Shown here: positions 1-7,343 of the stretch, in pieces | Layout of the letters: each line of letters starts with the position of its first letter | Numbering within the stretch: position 1 is the stretch's first letter | From: Bacteroidales bacterium | GTDB taxonomy: Bacteria > Bacteroidota > Bacteroidia > Bacteroidales > UBA932 | Length of the DNA stretch: 41,580 bases | Direction: 5' to 3' | NCBI GenBank assembly: GCA_022653675.1 | Contig: JALCST010000018.1 | Coordinates: forward strand, 1 to 41,580 | The notes under the pieces: model-generated | The model's input: the letters and a program-made list of their open reading frames with translations, nothing else | What the model was told of the DNA's origin: nothing | The model's database searches: none | Program-made: the position numbers and the translations under genes

Positions 1-121
1 GCGTCACGGATTTGACTGATTACATTCAAATGTACGAAATCAAATCGTGGACACCTGTTTTTGAATACAATTATTTAATTAACAAATATTTATAAAGCTA
101 ACTTGAAAAGTTTAGTGGACA
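1..121 (+). mobile_element. Possible insertion-sequence end next to a truncated gene
   Basis: This stretch is about 30% G+C by hand count, well below the CotH gene beside it. A frame open from base 3 runs rightward to a TAA at 93-95 (about 30 codons, ending ...NKYL) and could be the tail of a transposase, but I do not recognise the family. The octamer GTGGACAC occurs twice as direct copies, at 47-54 and 115-122; the second marks the point where CotH homology stops. Sequences of the TGTCCACTA type are common as IS termini, so I infer that an IS lies mostly left of the window with its right end near 121. No transposase motif or second inverted repeat is visible, so this is tentative. Confidence 0.35.
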
Positions 122-1321
122 CTAATGGTTTACCATGAGTTCGTAAATCAGCCAATAATCCACGAAGGATTGAAGGTCGATATATTTTTTATAACCTTTG
201 GCGTCGTCGAGATAATCGTCGCCATAAAGGGTGTTTTCCACGGTAGCTATGTAATTTTTCGCCCAATCCACCTGTTTAGTCGTTATGTCGTCGTCGTCCG
301 GGTATTTTATGCTGAACGGAATCCCCTCTTCCGTGTGCCACTGGATATCGTTGTCGAAGTGGAAATCGAGCTCGAAGAGATACCCTCCTGAGATTTCAGG
401 CTCCGAATTGTCGTTGGGTTCCATCTCAGTTATGTCGACGCGGTTCTTATCTACCTTGACCTGTTCCACGAACATGTAATTTCCGTGGTGTTTCCCGTTC
501 AGCACAAGTTCGCAATATCTGTAGTGAGGCGTCCAGTCAAGGGAGGTCTGCTGGCCGCAATCGTATGCTATCGCATTTCGCATCAGCGTGCGGTCCATGA
601 AATTGGCAAGCAGTATCCATTTTTTGTGTTTCGGAAGCCCCATTACGGGGGTCTTGGATTCGAATTTTATGGCGTATGGTTTCTTTGCCCACTTCCATGT
701 TGAATTGCCGTGGCCCCTGATCAAGCAGGAGGTCTCGTCCAGATTGTCGTAATCTCCGGCGCCATCTATGCTGAGTGTTGCATTGACCCATTCCTTCTTG
801 GAGGTTATGCTTTCATCGTCTTCAGTATCGATATAAACGACTGGCAGCCCTGTGAAAGTGGCGGATCCGGGGGTGTAGAGGGAAGATGTGACAGTAAATG
901 ATTGATTGGAGAGCAAGTATGTAACCGAACCATTCTCCGAACCTTTAAGAATGGCTATTCTCACCTCGTCGCTGTAGTTTGTCGAGATTTCCAGATCGGT
1001 GACGGTAAGAGTGTAGATTCCGTTTGCAGTATCCTTTTCTTCTATGGAGCTTATTTCGTAATTCTCAGGGGCATTGCCGGTAGAAACCACTCTCAGGACG
1101 ACACTGCAGGACGACGAAGATATATCATGGTTGAATCTGGCGCAGGCTTTTGTTACCTTGAAATCGATTGAAGCGCTTCCGTCCGCTTCGAGTACGAGTC
1201 CCGTACTGTCGAGCGAAATTGAGTTCAGGTTGGATGTAGCCGGAATTACCAGCTTGTTTTGTGTGCAACCGAATAAGGCCACCGTAACGAGGGCCAAAAT
1301 CGGCATTCCGCCTTTTTTCAT
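122..1321 (-). CDS. CotH-kinase family lipoprotein, C-terminally truncated
   Basis: The N-terminus is a lipoprotein signal with lipobox LFGC (Cys19). A beta-rich N-terminal region of about 125 residues follows, then a CotH-type domain with IRGHGNSTW (201-209) and NFMDRTLMRN (240-249), hallmarks of the CotH protein-kinase-like family found as surface proteins in Bacteroidota. The frame stops at TAG (122-124) right after YELMVNH, where family members normally continue for 100 or more residues, including the Asp-containing WDFD-like segment. The break coincides with an AT-rich, IS-like sequence, so I read it as a 3'-truncated gene and probably an inactive product. It starts 6 nt after the GH3 stop and is probably co-transcribed with it. 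Confidence 0.8.
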   Translation of the reverse strand: MKKGGMPILALVTVALFGCTQNKLVIPATSNLNSISLDSTGLVLEADGSASIDFKVTKACARFNHDISSSSCSVVLRVVSTGNAPENYEISSIEEKDTANGIYTLTVTDLEISTNYSDEVRIAILKGSENGSVTYLLSNQSFTVTSSLYTPGSATFTGLPVVYIDTEDDESITSKKEWVNATLSIDGAGDYDNLDETSCLIRGHGNSTWKWAKKPYAIKFESKTPVMGLPKHKKWILLANFMDRTLMRNAIAYDCGQQTSLDWTPHYRYCELVLNGKHHGNYMFVEQVKVDKNRVDITEMEPNDNSEPEISGGYLFELDFHFDNDIQWHTEEGIPFSIKYPDDDDITTKQVDWAKNYIATVENTLYGDDYLDDAKGYKKYIDLQSFVDYWLIYELMVNH

Positions 1322-1327
1322 AGGATG

Positions 1328-3601
1328 TCATTCTGTCACGCTGAATTTTACAGGTGTTCCGGAATCACTATCTTTTGCAACCCAAAGTTCGAAATCGCCC
1401 GGTTCCACTTTCCTTGTCATGTCTGCTCCGTAAAAGGCGAGGTCGGATACAGGTATTACGAACGAAATTCCGCATGTCCGGCCGGCAGGGACTTCGACTC
1501 TCTTGAAAGCTTTCAACTCCTTTATCGGACGGACAGTAGACCCTGCAACATCCCTTACGTAAAGCTGTACCACTTCGCAAGCGTCTGGCCCTTCGACATT
1601 CGAAAGTCGTGCATATACCCGGATACTGTCTTTCAGCGCATATTCACTCTTATCCAATTTTATGCCACTTAATTCGAATTCGGCATAAGAAAGTCCGAAT
1701 CCGAACGGGAACAGGGGTTTTGACCCCGAATCCATGTAAAACGACGTGTTCCCGAGGGCCGTCTGGAAAGCATCGTCGGGGATTTTGTCGAGAAGCACCT
1801 CTTTCCCGGTTGCAGGGCGCCCTGTATTCATCCGGTCGTAATACCATGATTCGCCTGTATGTCTGGTTAATGTCACAGGCAATTTCCCGCTCGGCGCGGC
1901 TTCTCCGAACAACAGCTTGATTATTGCCTCTCCACCCATTGTGCCCGGATGGAATGAGTATAGCAGGGCGTCGCTGTTTTCGATCTCCTTGCCAATGCAG
2001 AGTCCCCTGCCTGCCATTATGGAAGTTATTATTGGTTTCCCGGTCTTATGCAACGCTTCGAGCAGTTTGCCCTGCGCCCCTTTCAGCGAGATTTCGGCCA
2101 GGCAGTGGGCTTCTCCCGAAAGTATCGCTTCCTCTCCGAGGAAGGCTATGACCACATCGGCCTGCCCGGCAAGGGCCGCTGCTTTTGCGATTCCGCTTTC
2201 GTCGCAGTCCCGGGTGCTCTTTAGGGCTGGATAGAAGACGATATCGATCTTCTTGCCGTATTTTTCCCTGAGGGCGGCGAGAGGGGTGACCACGTGAGAC
2301 GGATCCCCGTCGAATGCCCATGTGCCGATCTGGTTGCGGGCGTTGTCGGCCATCGGGCCGGTTACGAGTATCCTGCGGATGCGCGAAGCGTCCAGCGGCA
2401 GGGCGTTATCCTCGTTTTTCAGCAGTACGGCGGATTCCTCGGCTGCCTTTTCCGCAGCGGCCAGACTCTCTTTCCTGTAAAATGCGGTCCTTATTCTCGA
2501 AGTATCGGTATACGGATGGTCGAACAGACCGAGTTCGAACTTGATTCTCAGAATGTCTTTTACGGCTTCGTCTATCGTTTCCTTTTTGACCAGTCCCTCG
2601 TCGACAAGTCGCTTCAGGTTGGAAATGAAAGTGAACGACATCATGTCCATCTCACAGCCTGCATTGACGGCTATTCTTGCAGCATCCGCTTCGTCTTTCG
2701 CGAAGCCGTGGGCGACCATCTCCCCCGCGGAACTCCAATCGGAAACCACCAGCCCGTCGTAGCCCCATTCCTTCCTGAGGATCTCCTTCAGGAGATATGG
2801 ATTGCCGGTCGAAGGTATTCCGTCTATGTCGTTGAACGATGTCATGACGGTCATCGCACCGGCCTTTACCGCGTCTTCGTAGGGGACAAGATAGAAATTG
2901 CGGAACTGTCTTGGAGAAATGTTGGCCGAGTTGTAGTCGCGGCCTCCTTCTGAAGCCCCGTAACCGGCGAAATGCTTGACACAGGCGGCGAGTGCATCGG
3001 GAGCCGACGGATCGTCCGTCTGGAACCCGCGTACCATGGCGGCGGCCATGGAACCCGAAAGCAGGGGATCTTCCCCTCCGCTTTCGGCGATCCTTCCCCA
3101 TCGGGAATCCCTCGCCAGGTCGCACATGGGTGCGAACGACCATCTTATGCCCGCTGCGGTCGCTTCGCACGCCGCTATCCTGGACGCCTTTTCCATTAAT
3201 CCGGTATCGAATGTCGAGGCCATTCCGAGCGGAATCGGAAAGATCGTGTGGAACCCGTGTATGACATCCCTGGCTATGAGCAGGGGAATGTGAAGGCGGC
3301 TCTCTTCCACGGCTATTTTCTGGTATTGGTTGACCGCATCCGGGTCGGTCAGGTTCATCACGCTTCCGATTTCTCCCGAGCGCAGGCGTTCGGCATAAGC
3401 GCTCACGTCGCCTGTGACGGAGACCTGGTTCATCTGGCCTATTTTTTCGTCGAGCGTCATAATGGAAACGAGGCTGTCGACTTTGCGCTCGATCTCCCCG
3501 TTTGAGTTTGTAGTACCTTTATGTCCGTTCCCGGAGCATGAACACAATATGGCTGGGAACAATAAGATGCAGATTGTGGCAAGATATGTTTTTCTTTTCA
3601 T
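1328..3601 (-). CDS. bglX: GH3 beta-glucosidase (BglX-like), exported lipoprotein
   Basis: A full-length glycoside hydrolase family 3 enzyme (757 aa, usual for BglX) that would remove terminal beta-linked glucose or xylose from oligosaccharides in the periplasm or on the cell surface. The signal peptide ends in a Cys-rich lipobox (likely Cys22). The (beta/alpha)8 domain contains SRWGR (about 166-170), KHFAGYG (209-215) and the nucleophile Asp288 in VVSDWSS. The second domain carries the acid/base loop GEEAILSGEAHC (489-500, Glu497), and an Fn3-like domain closes the protein at about 660-757. It is the first gene of a leftward pair with CotH. Substrate specificity cannot be read from sequence alone. 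Confidence 0.93.
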   Translation of the reverse strand: MKRKTYLATICILLFPAILCSCSGNGHKGTTNSNGEIERKVDSLVSIMTLDEKIGQMNQVSVTGDVSAYAERLRSGEIGSVMNLTDPDAVNQYQKIAVEESRLHIPLLIARDVIHGFHTIFPIPLGMASTFDTGLMEKASRIAACEATAAGIRWSFAPMCDLARDSRWGRIAESGGEDPLLSGSMAAAMVRGFQTDDPSAPDALAACVKHFAGYGASEGGRDYNSANISPRQFRNFYLVPYEDAVKAGAMTVMTSFNDIDGIPSTGNPYLLKEILRKEWGYDGLVVSDWSSAGEMVAHGFAKDEADAARIAVNAGCEMDMMSFTFISNLKRLVDEGLVKKETIDEAVKDILRIKFELGLFDHPYTDTSRIRTAFYRKESLAAAEKAAEESAVLLKNEDNALPLDASRIRRILVTGPMADNARNQIGTWAFDGDPSHVVTPLAALREKYGKKIDIVFYPALKSTRDCDESGIAKAAALAGQADVVIAFLGEEAILSGEAHCLAEISLKGAQGKLLEALHKTGKPIITSIMAGRGLCIGKEIENSDALLYSFHPGTMGGEAIIKLLFGEAAPSGKLPVTLTRHTGESWYYDRMNTGRPATGKEVLLDKIPDDAFQTALGNTSFYMDSGSKPLFPFGFGLSYAEFELSGIKLDKSEYALKDSIRVYARLSNVEGPDACEVVQLYVRDVAGSTVRPIKELKAFKRVEVPAGRTCGISFVIPVSDLAFYGADMTRKVEPGDFELWVAKDSDSGTPVKFSVTE

Positions 3602-3877
3602 AATTCGAGTCTGTTATTCTTTTTGAAATTCTTATGTAAAAGTATAAACAAAAAAGCCCGTTTTCCCGGGTGGAAGTAAATAAGTGGATGACTATAGGGA
3701 ATCAAACCAATCAAAATATTGTGAATCAACTGCAAGGCACTGGAACGAAAGCTGAAAAAAGTGGGAATGACGTGGCGTCACGAATTATGTTTTAACCTCA
3801 TTTACTGGAATTAAGGTGATTTTTATAACCAAAAGGGCGAATCGTATTTATCTTTGATACGGAAAATCCATGTTACC
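3602..3877. other. Divergent intergenic region between GH3 and FAD dehydrogenase
   Basis: These 276 bases hold no gene. Seen in it: a -7 element for the rightward gene at 3849-3856; a weak hairpin CCCG/CGGG followed on the minus strand by a T-run (about 3649-3670), which could attenuate leftward transcription towards GH3; and a small inverted repeat, TGACG-TGG-CGTCA (3768-3780), that could be an operator. For GH3 the best -7 candidate is degenerate (minus-strand TACTTTTA, 3637-3644). I see no riboswitch or small ORF. Confidence 0.4.
3849..3856 (+). promoter_or_regulatory. Promoter -7 element of the FAD dehydrogenase gene
   Basis: TATCTTTG matches the Bacteroidota consensus TAnnTTTG and lies 21 nt before the ATG at 3878. 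A convincing -33 TTTG at the usual distance is not visible. The element overlaps a TTG at 3854 that would otherwise be an upstream start, which argues for the ATG. Confidence 0.5.
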
Positions 3878-6787
3878 ATGAAAACCTTCACTGATCCGCT
3901 TTACACTTTGGTCAAAGGCACCGATGCCAGCCTTTACCGGCTCGTACCGTACGAAACGGTCGTATTGAAAGACGAAAAGGACGTGCAGGATATCCTGCGG
4001 TACTGCCATCGTAAAGGCACCCATCTGACATTCAAGGGAGGAGGCACTTCCCTGAGCGGACAGACCTCCACCGACGGAATCCTTGCGGAGGTCTCTCCGG
4101 ATTTCGGCAGGAGGAGGATAAGGATATCCCCTGACGGTTCCGAAGCCACGTTTCCCTGCTCCATAGTCGGAGCGAGAGCCAATTCCATGCTGCATCCCTA
4201 CTGCAGGAAAATCGGTCCGCAGCCCGCTTCCATTAAGGCTGCGAGGATCGGCGGCATGGTAGCCAACAACGCTTCGGGCTCAAGCTTCGGAATAGCGTAC
4301 AATTCCTACAATACCGTGCGCAGCATGCGCATCGTCCTTGCGGACGGCTGCATTCTCGACACCGGGTCCCGGGAGAGCGTTGAAGATTTCAGAAAGAGCC
4401 ACGGGAAACTTTGTTCGCAACTCGTCGCATTGCGCAAGCGCGTTCTCGACGATCCGCAAATGGCTGCCAGGATAAGGCATAAGTACGAAGTGAAGAACAC
4501 TTGCGGGTACGGGGTCAATTCGCTGGTCGACTTTTCCGATCCGGTGGATATCCTGCAACATCTTATGGTAGGGTCCGAGGGTACTTTCGGATTTATTTCC
4601 GATGTGACTTTCACTACCGTCCCCGACCTTACCGAGAAGGCGTGTGCGATGATCTACATGCCGTCACTTCGGGATGCCTGCGAGGCCGTCATGCCTTTGC
4701 GTGCCGTTTCATCGGGTTTCATTGCTGATTCGGCGAAGGGCGCGGGGAATGCCGGAGGCATCTGTTCGCTGTCTGCAGCCGAACTCATGGACCGCAACGC
4801 ACTGCGTGTGATGCAGGATCTGCCCGGCATGCCGGCCGTTCTGAAGACTCTTCCGGATGATGCGGTAGCCCTGCTTGTCGATGTCTCCGCAACCGATAGG
4901 GCGACTCTGGAATCCGCCTTCCCGAAAATCAAGGCCGGTCTCGGGGGGATAAGCAAGCTATTCCCTGTGGAATTCACTACCGATCCTTCCGAATATGAGG
5001 CGCTATGGTCCGTACGCAATGGCCTTTTCACCTCTTCGGCGGCCTCGCGCCCGAGGGGTACGATAACCATAATAGAGGATATTGCTTTTCGTGGTGAAGT
5101 TCTTGGCGACGCCCTTTATGCCATACGCCGGGTTCTCGCCGATCACGGTTACTCTGATGCCGTGATGTGGGGCCACCTGATGGACGGGAATGTGCATTTC
5201 ACCATTTTTCCGGACATGAACGCCGCTGACAGCGTGCCGACCTACGCTTCTTTCATGGAAGACCTTACTTCATGCACTCTGAAATACGACGGTTCCCTGA
5301 AGGCGGAACACGGTACGGGCAGGAACATGGCTACGTTCGTGCGTAAGGAGTGGGGGAACGACATATGGACTCTCATGCGGGACGTCAAGCGCACTCTCGA
5401 TCCCGAAGGCATTCTCAATCCCGGCGTGGTGATCAATGAGGATCCTGAAGTGTTCATAAAGGATCTCAAGCATATTCCTCTTGTCAATGATTTGATAGAT
5501 AAATGCATAGAATGCGGTTTCTGCGAGGTTCAGTGTCCTGCCGCAAACCATACCATGACCCCTCGCCAGAGAATCGTGGCTTATCGCGAGCTTGCTTCGC
5601 TTTCCGCAAGGGCCGGAACCGGGCATCTTTCGAAGGAGGAACGCAAGCGGTTCCGTAAGATCAAAAAAGCATTCAGGTATGCCGGCGAAGAGACCTGCGC
5701 CACCGACGGGCTTTGCGGTACCGCATGCCCGGTCGGCATAAACACGGGCTTGCTGATAAAGGAACTGCGCTGGAAAGAGAATTCTTCCAATGCCAACCGC
5801 ATCGCAACGAAGATCGCACGCAATATGGACAGGGTCACGTCGTTTGTCCGCGGGGCGTTGAATTTCGCGGACGCGATGGCGCACATCATAAGCTATCCGG
5901 TCATGGAAGGTATCTGTCGGTTCCTTTTTCTCGTTTCGAACCACCATTTCCCGCTTTGGACGAGATACGTCCCCAGGGGGGCCCGGAAGCTCGGGTTCGT
6001 TTCGGATACCCCGGCAGCCGGCCAGCCTGAAATGGTCTATTTCCCTTCGTGCATAACTCGTTCCCTCGGGGTAACCGGATATGGGACTTCCAGAAAAGAG
6101 TTGCAGGAGACGTCCGAGACCATCGCCTTGCTGCATAAGGCCGGATTCGCCATAAGATATCCGGAGGGCGTAGATTCGCTCTGTTGCGGCATGGCGTTTT
6201 ACAGCAAGGGCTTCCGTGAACAGGCGGCCGAAAAGTCCGCCGAACTCGAAAAAGCCCTGCTCGCCGCGAGCGACGGGGGAAGGCTGCCTATTCTCTTCGA
6301 CATGAGCCCATGCCTTCTGCATGCGCGCGAAACATTGGATCCGGTACTGAAAATCTACGAACCTGTCGAGTTCATTTATTATTTCATGCTCGATAAGCTG
6401 AAGTTCAGGAAAATCCATGCAACGGTCGCATTGCATTCCACATGTTCCACGACGAAGATAGGGGCGACCGGCAAGTTGCGTGAGATAGGATCGCTGTGTG
6501 CCGATAAGGTCGTAATGCCGGAGGATGTGACATGTTGTGCGTGGGCCGGCGACCGCGGTTTCTTTTTCCCTGAAAACAATGTTTCCGCATTGAGGAACGT
6601 ACGTCCCGTCAGGGATCCTGCTTCGGGCAGGATGGTTCGCAACCCGTCACTTTGTGGGGCCACCTCAGGTTACAGCAACAGCCGCACCTGCGAGATAGGC
6701 CTGTCGCGTTTTACGGGAATCCCTTACAGATCCATAGTTTATCTTGTGAATTCCTGCACCGGAAGCATCCGGTCCGGAGACGATTGA
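3878..6787 (+). CDS. FAD-linked oxidase/Fe-S 2-hydroxyacid dehydrogenase (GlcD-GlcF fusion type)
   Basis: A 969-residue fused flavoprotein that probably oxidises a D-2-hydroxyacid (D-lactate, glycolate or 2-hydroxyglutarate) and passes electrons through Fe-S clusters. Domains in order: PCMH-type FAD binding with GGGTSLSGQ (54-62) and GGMVANNASG; FAD-oxidase C-terminal domain with GHLMDGNVH and EHGTGR; two 4Fe-4S motifs (CIECGFCEVQCP from Cys543 and CATDGLCGTACP from Cys607); and a cysteine-rich CCG region with CCGMAF and CCAWAGDRGF. The start is set at ATG 3878 because the upstream TTG (3854) sits inside the -7 element. The stop is 1 nt from the stop of convergent nrdG. The exact substrate is not determined. 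Confidence 0.9.
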   Translation: MKTFTDPLYTLVKGTDASLYRLVPYETVVLKDEKDVQDILRYCHRKGTHLTFKGGGTSLSGQTSTDGILAEVSPDFGRRRIRISPDGSEATFPCSIVGARANSMLHPYCRKIGPQPASIKAARIGGMVANNASGSSFGIAYNSYNTVRSMRIVLADGCILDTGSRESVEDFRKSHGKLCSQLVALRKRVLDDPQMAARIRHKYEVKNTCGYGVNSLVDFSDPVDILQHLMVGSEGTFGFISDVTFTTVPDLTEKACAMIYMPSLRDACEAVMPLRAVSSGFIADSAKGAGNAGGICSLSAAELMDRNALRVMQDLPGMPAVLKTLPDDAVALLVDVSATDRATLESAFPKIKAGLGGISKLFPVEFTTDPSEYEALWSVRNGLFTSSAASRPRGTITIIEDIAFRGEVLGDALYAIRRVLADHGYSDAVMWGHLMDGNVHFTIFPDMNAADSVPTYASFMEDLTSCTLKYDGSLKAEHGTGRNMATFVRKEWGNDIWTLMRDVKRTLDPEGILNPGVVINEDPEVFIKDLKHIPLVNDLIDKCIECGFCEVQCPAANHTMTPRQRIVAYRELASLSARAGTGHLSKEERKRFRKIKKAFRYAGEETCATDGLCGTACPVGINTGLLIKELRWKENSSNANRIATKIARNMDRVTSFVRGALNFADAMAHIISYPVMEGICRFLFLVSNHHFPLWTRYVPRGARKLGFVSDTPAAGQPEMVYFPSCITRSLGVTGYGTSRKELQETSETIALLHKAGFAIRYPEGVDSLCCGMAFYSKGFREQAAEKSAELEKALLAASDGGRLPILFDMSPCLLHARETLDPVLKIYEPVEFIYYFMLDKLKFRKIHATVALHSTCSTTKIGATGKLREIGSLCADKVVMPEDVTCCAWAGDRGFFFPENNVSALRNVRPVRDPASGRMVRNPSLCGATSGYSNSRTCEIGLSRFTGIPYRSIVYLVNSCTGSIRSGDD

Positions 6788-6788
6788 G

Positions 6789-7343
6789 CTATTCGAGAAA
6801 ATTTCTTGGCATAGCCATGCGTACCATACGGTAACGCCCGTCTGGAGAAATCTCTTCTTCGGTTTTCCCCTGAGTCGGTCCAGATTGATCTTCTACGGGA
6901 ACGATCCTGAAAAGCTTCTGGTTCGTCGACGGGGATTTAAGTCCCCCCAGGCTTTCTATGTAGGGACCTAGCTTTACGAAATCGAGATATTTCAGGTCGA
7001 ATCCCTTCGGAAGTTCCGCGCATCCCGAATACCAGGCGGTCTTTATCCCCGGCTTATCAAGTTCTTCGTCCTTCGGGTAAGTATCCTTTACGTGGGCAGC
7101 AATGCGTGCCACTTCCCCGGGATCGCCGTCCCCTCCCATAAAGCAGACGCATGTTATGTCGCCGAGATAGGGGCCGATCATCCCGTCGATGGCCGAAGCA
7201 GTCAGCAGATCCCCGATATCTTCCCTAAGCCAAGGGCTATGGCATCCGGGACATCTGTTCGGACAGTTGGAAATATTGACAGCCAAAGTCACCTCATCCG
7301 GAATCTCTTGAAAGACTATGTCGAAGTTGACGTATTTCAGCAT
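6789..7343 (-). CDS. nrdG: Anaerobic ribonucleotide reductase activating protein NrdG
   Basis: A radical-SAM enzyme (184 aa) that generates the glycyl radical on NrdD under anoxia. The cluster motif CPNRCPGC (Cys27, Cys31, Cys34) gives the C-x3-C-x2-C ligands; MGGDGDP follows in the position of the family's GGE-like motif. The frame is open further upstream, but that part lies inside nrdD in another frame. The ATG at 7343 begins the family's typical N-terminus (MLKYVNFDIVFQE) and overlaps the last codons of nrdD by 7 nt, implying translational coupling. A C-terminal tail of about 45 residues follows the core. Confidence 0.93.
   Translation of the reverse strand: MLKYVNFDIVFQEIPDEVTLAVNISNCPNRCPGCHSPWLREDIGDLLTASAIDGMIGPYLGDITCVCFMGGDGDPGEVARIAAHVKDTYPKDEELDKPGIKTAWYSGCAELPKGFDLKYLDFVKLGPYIESLGGLKSPSTNQKLFRIVPVEDQSGPTQGKTEEEISPDGRYRMVRMAMPRNFLE

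Noticed and set aside
3649..3670. Hairpin with a T-run upstream of GH3
   Set aside because: The stem is only 4 bp, and no leftward gene upstream needs a terminator; kept only as a remark in the intergenic entry.
5270..6436. 388-codon minus-strand frame inside the FAD dehydrogenase gene
   Set aside because: Antisense of a conserved Fe-S region; composition is rich in Arg and Pro without domains.
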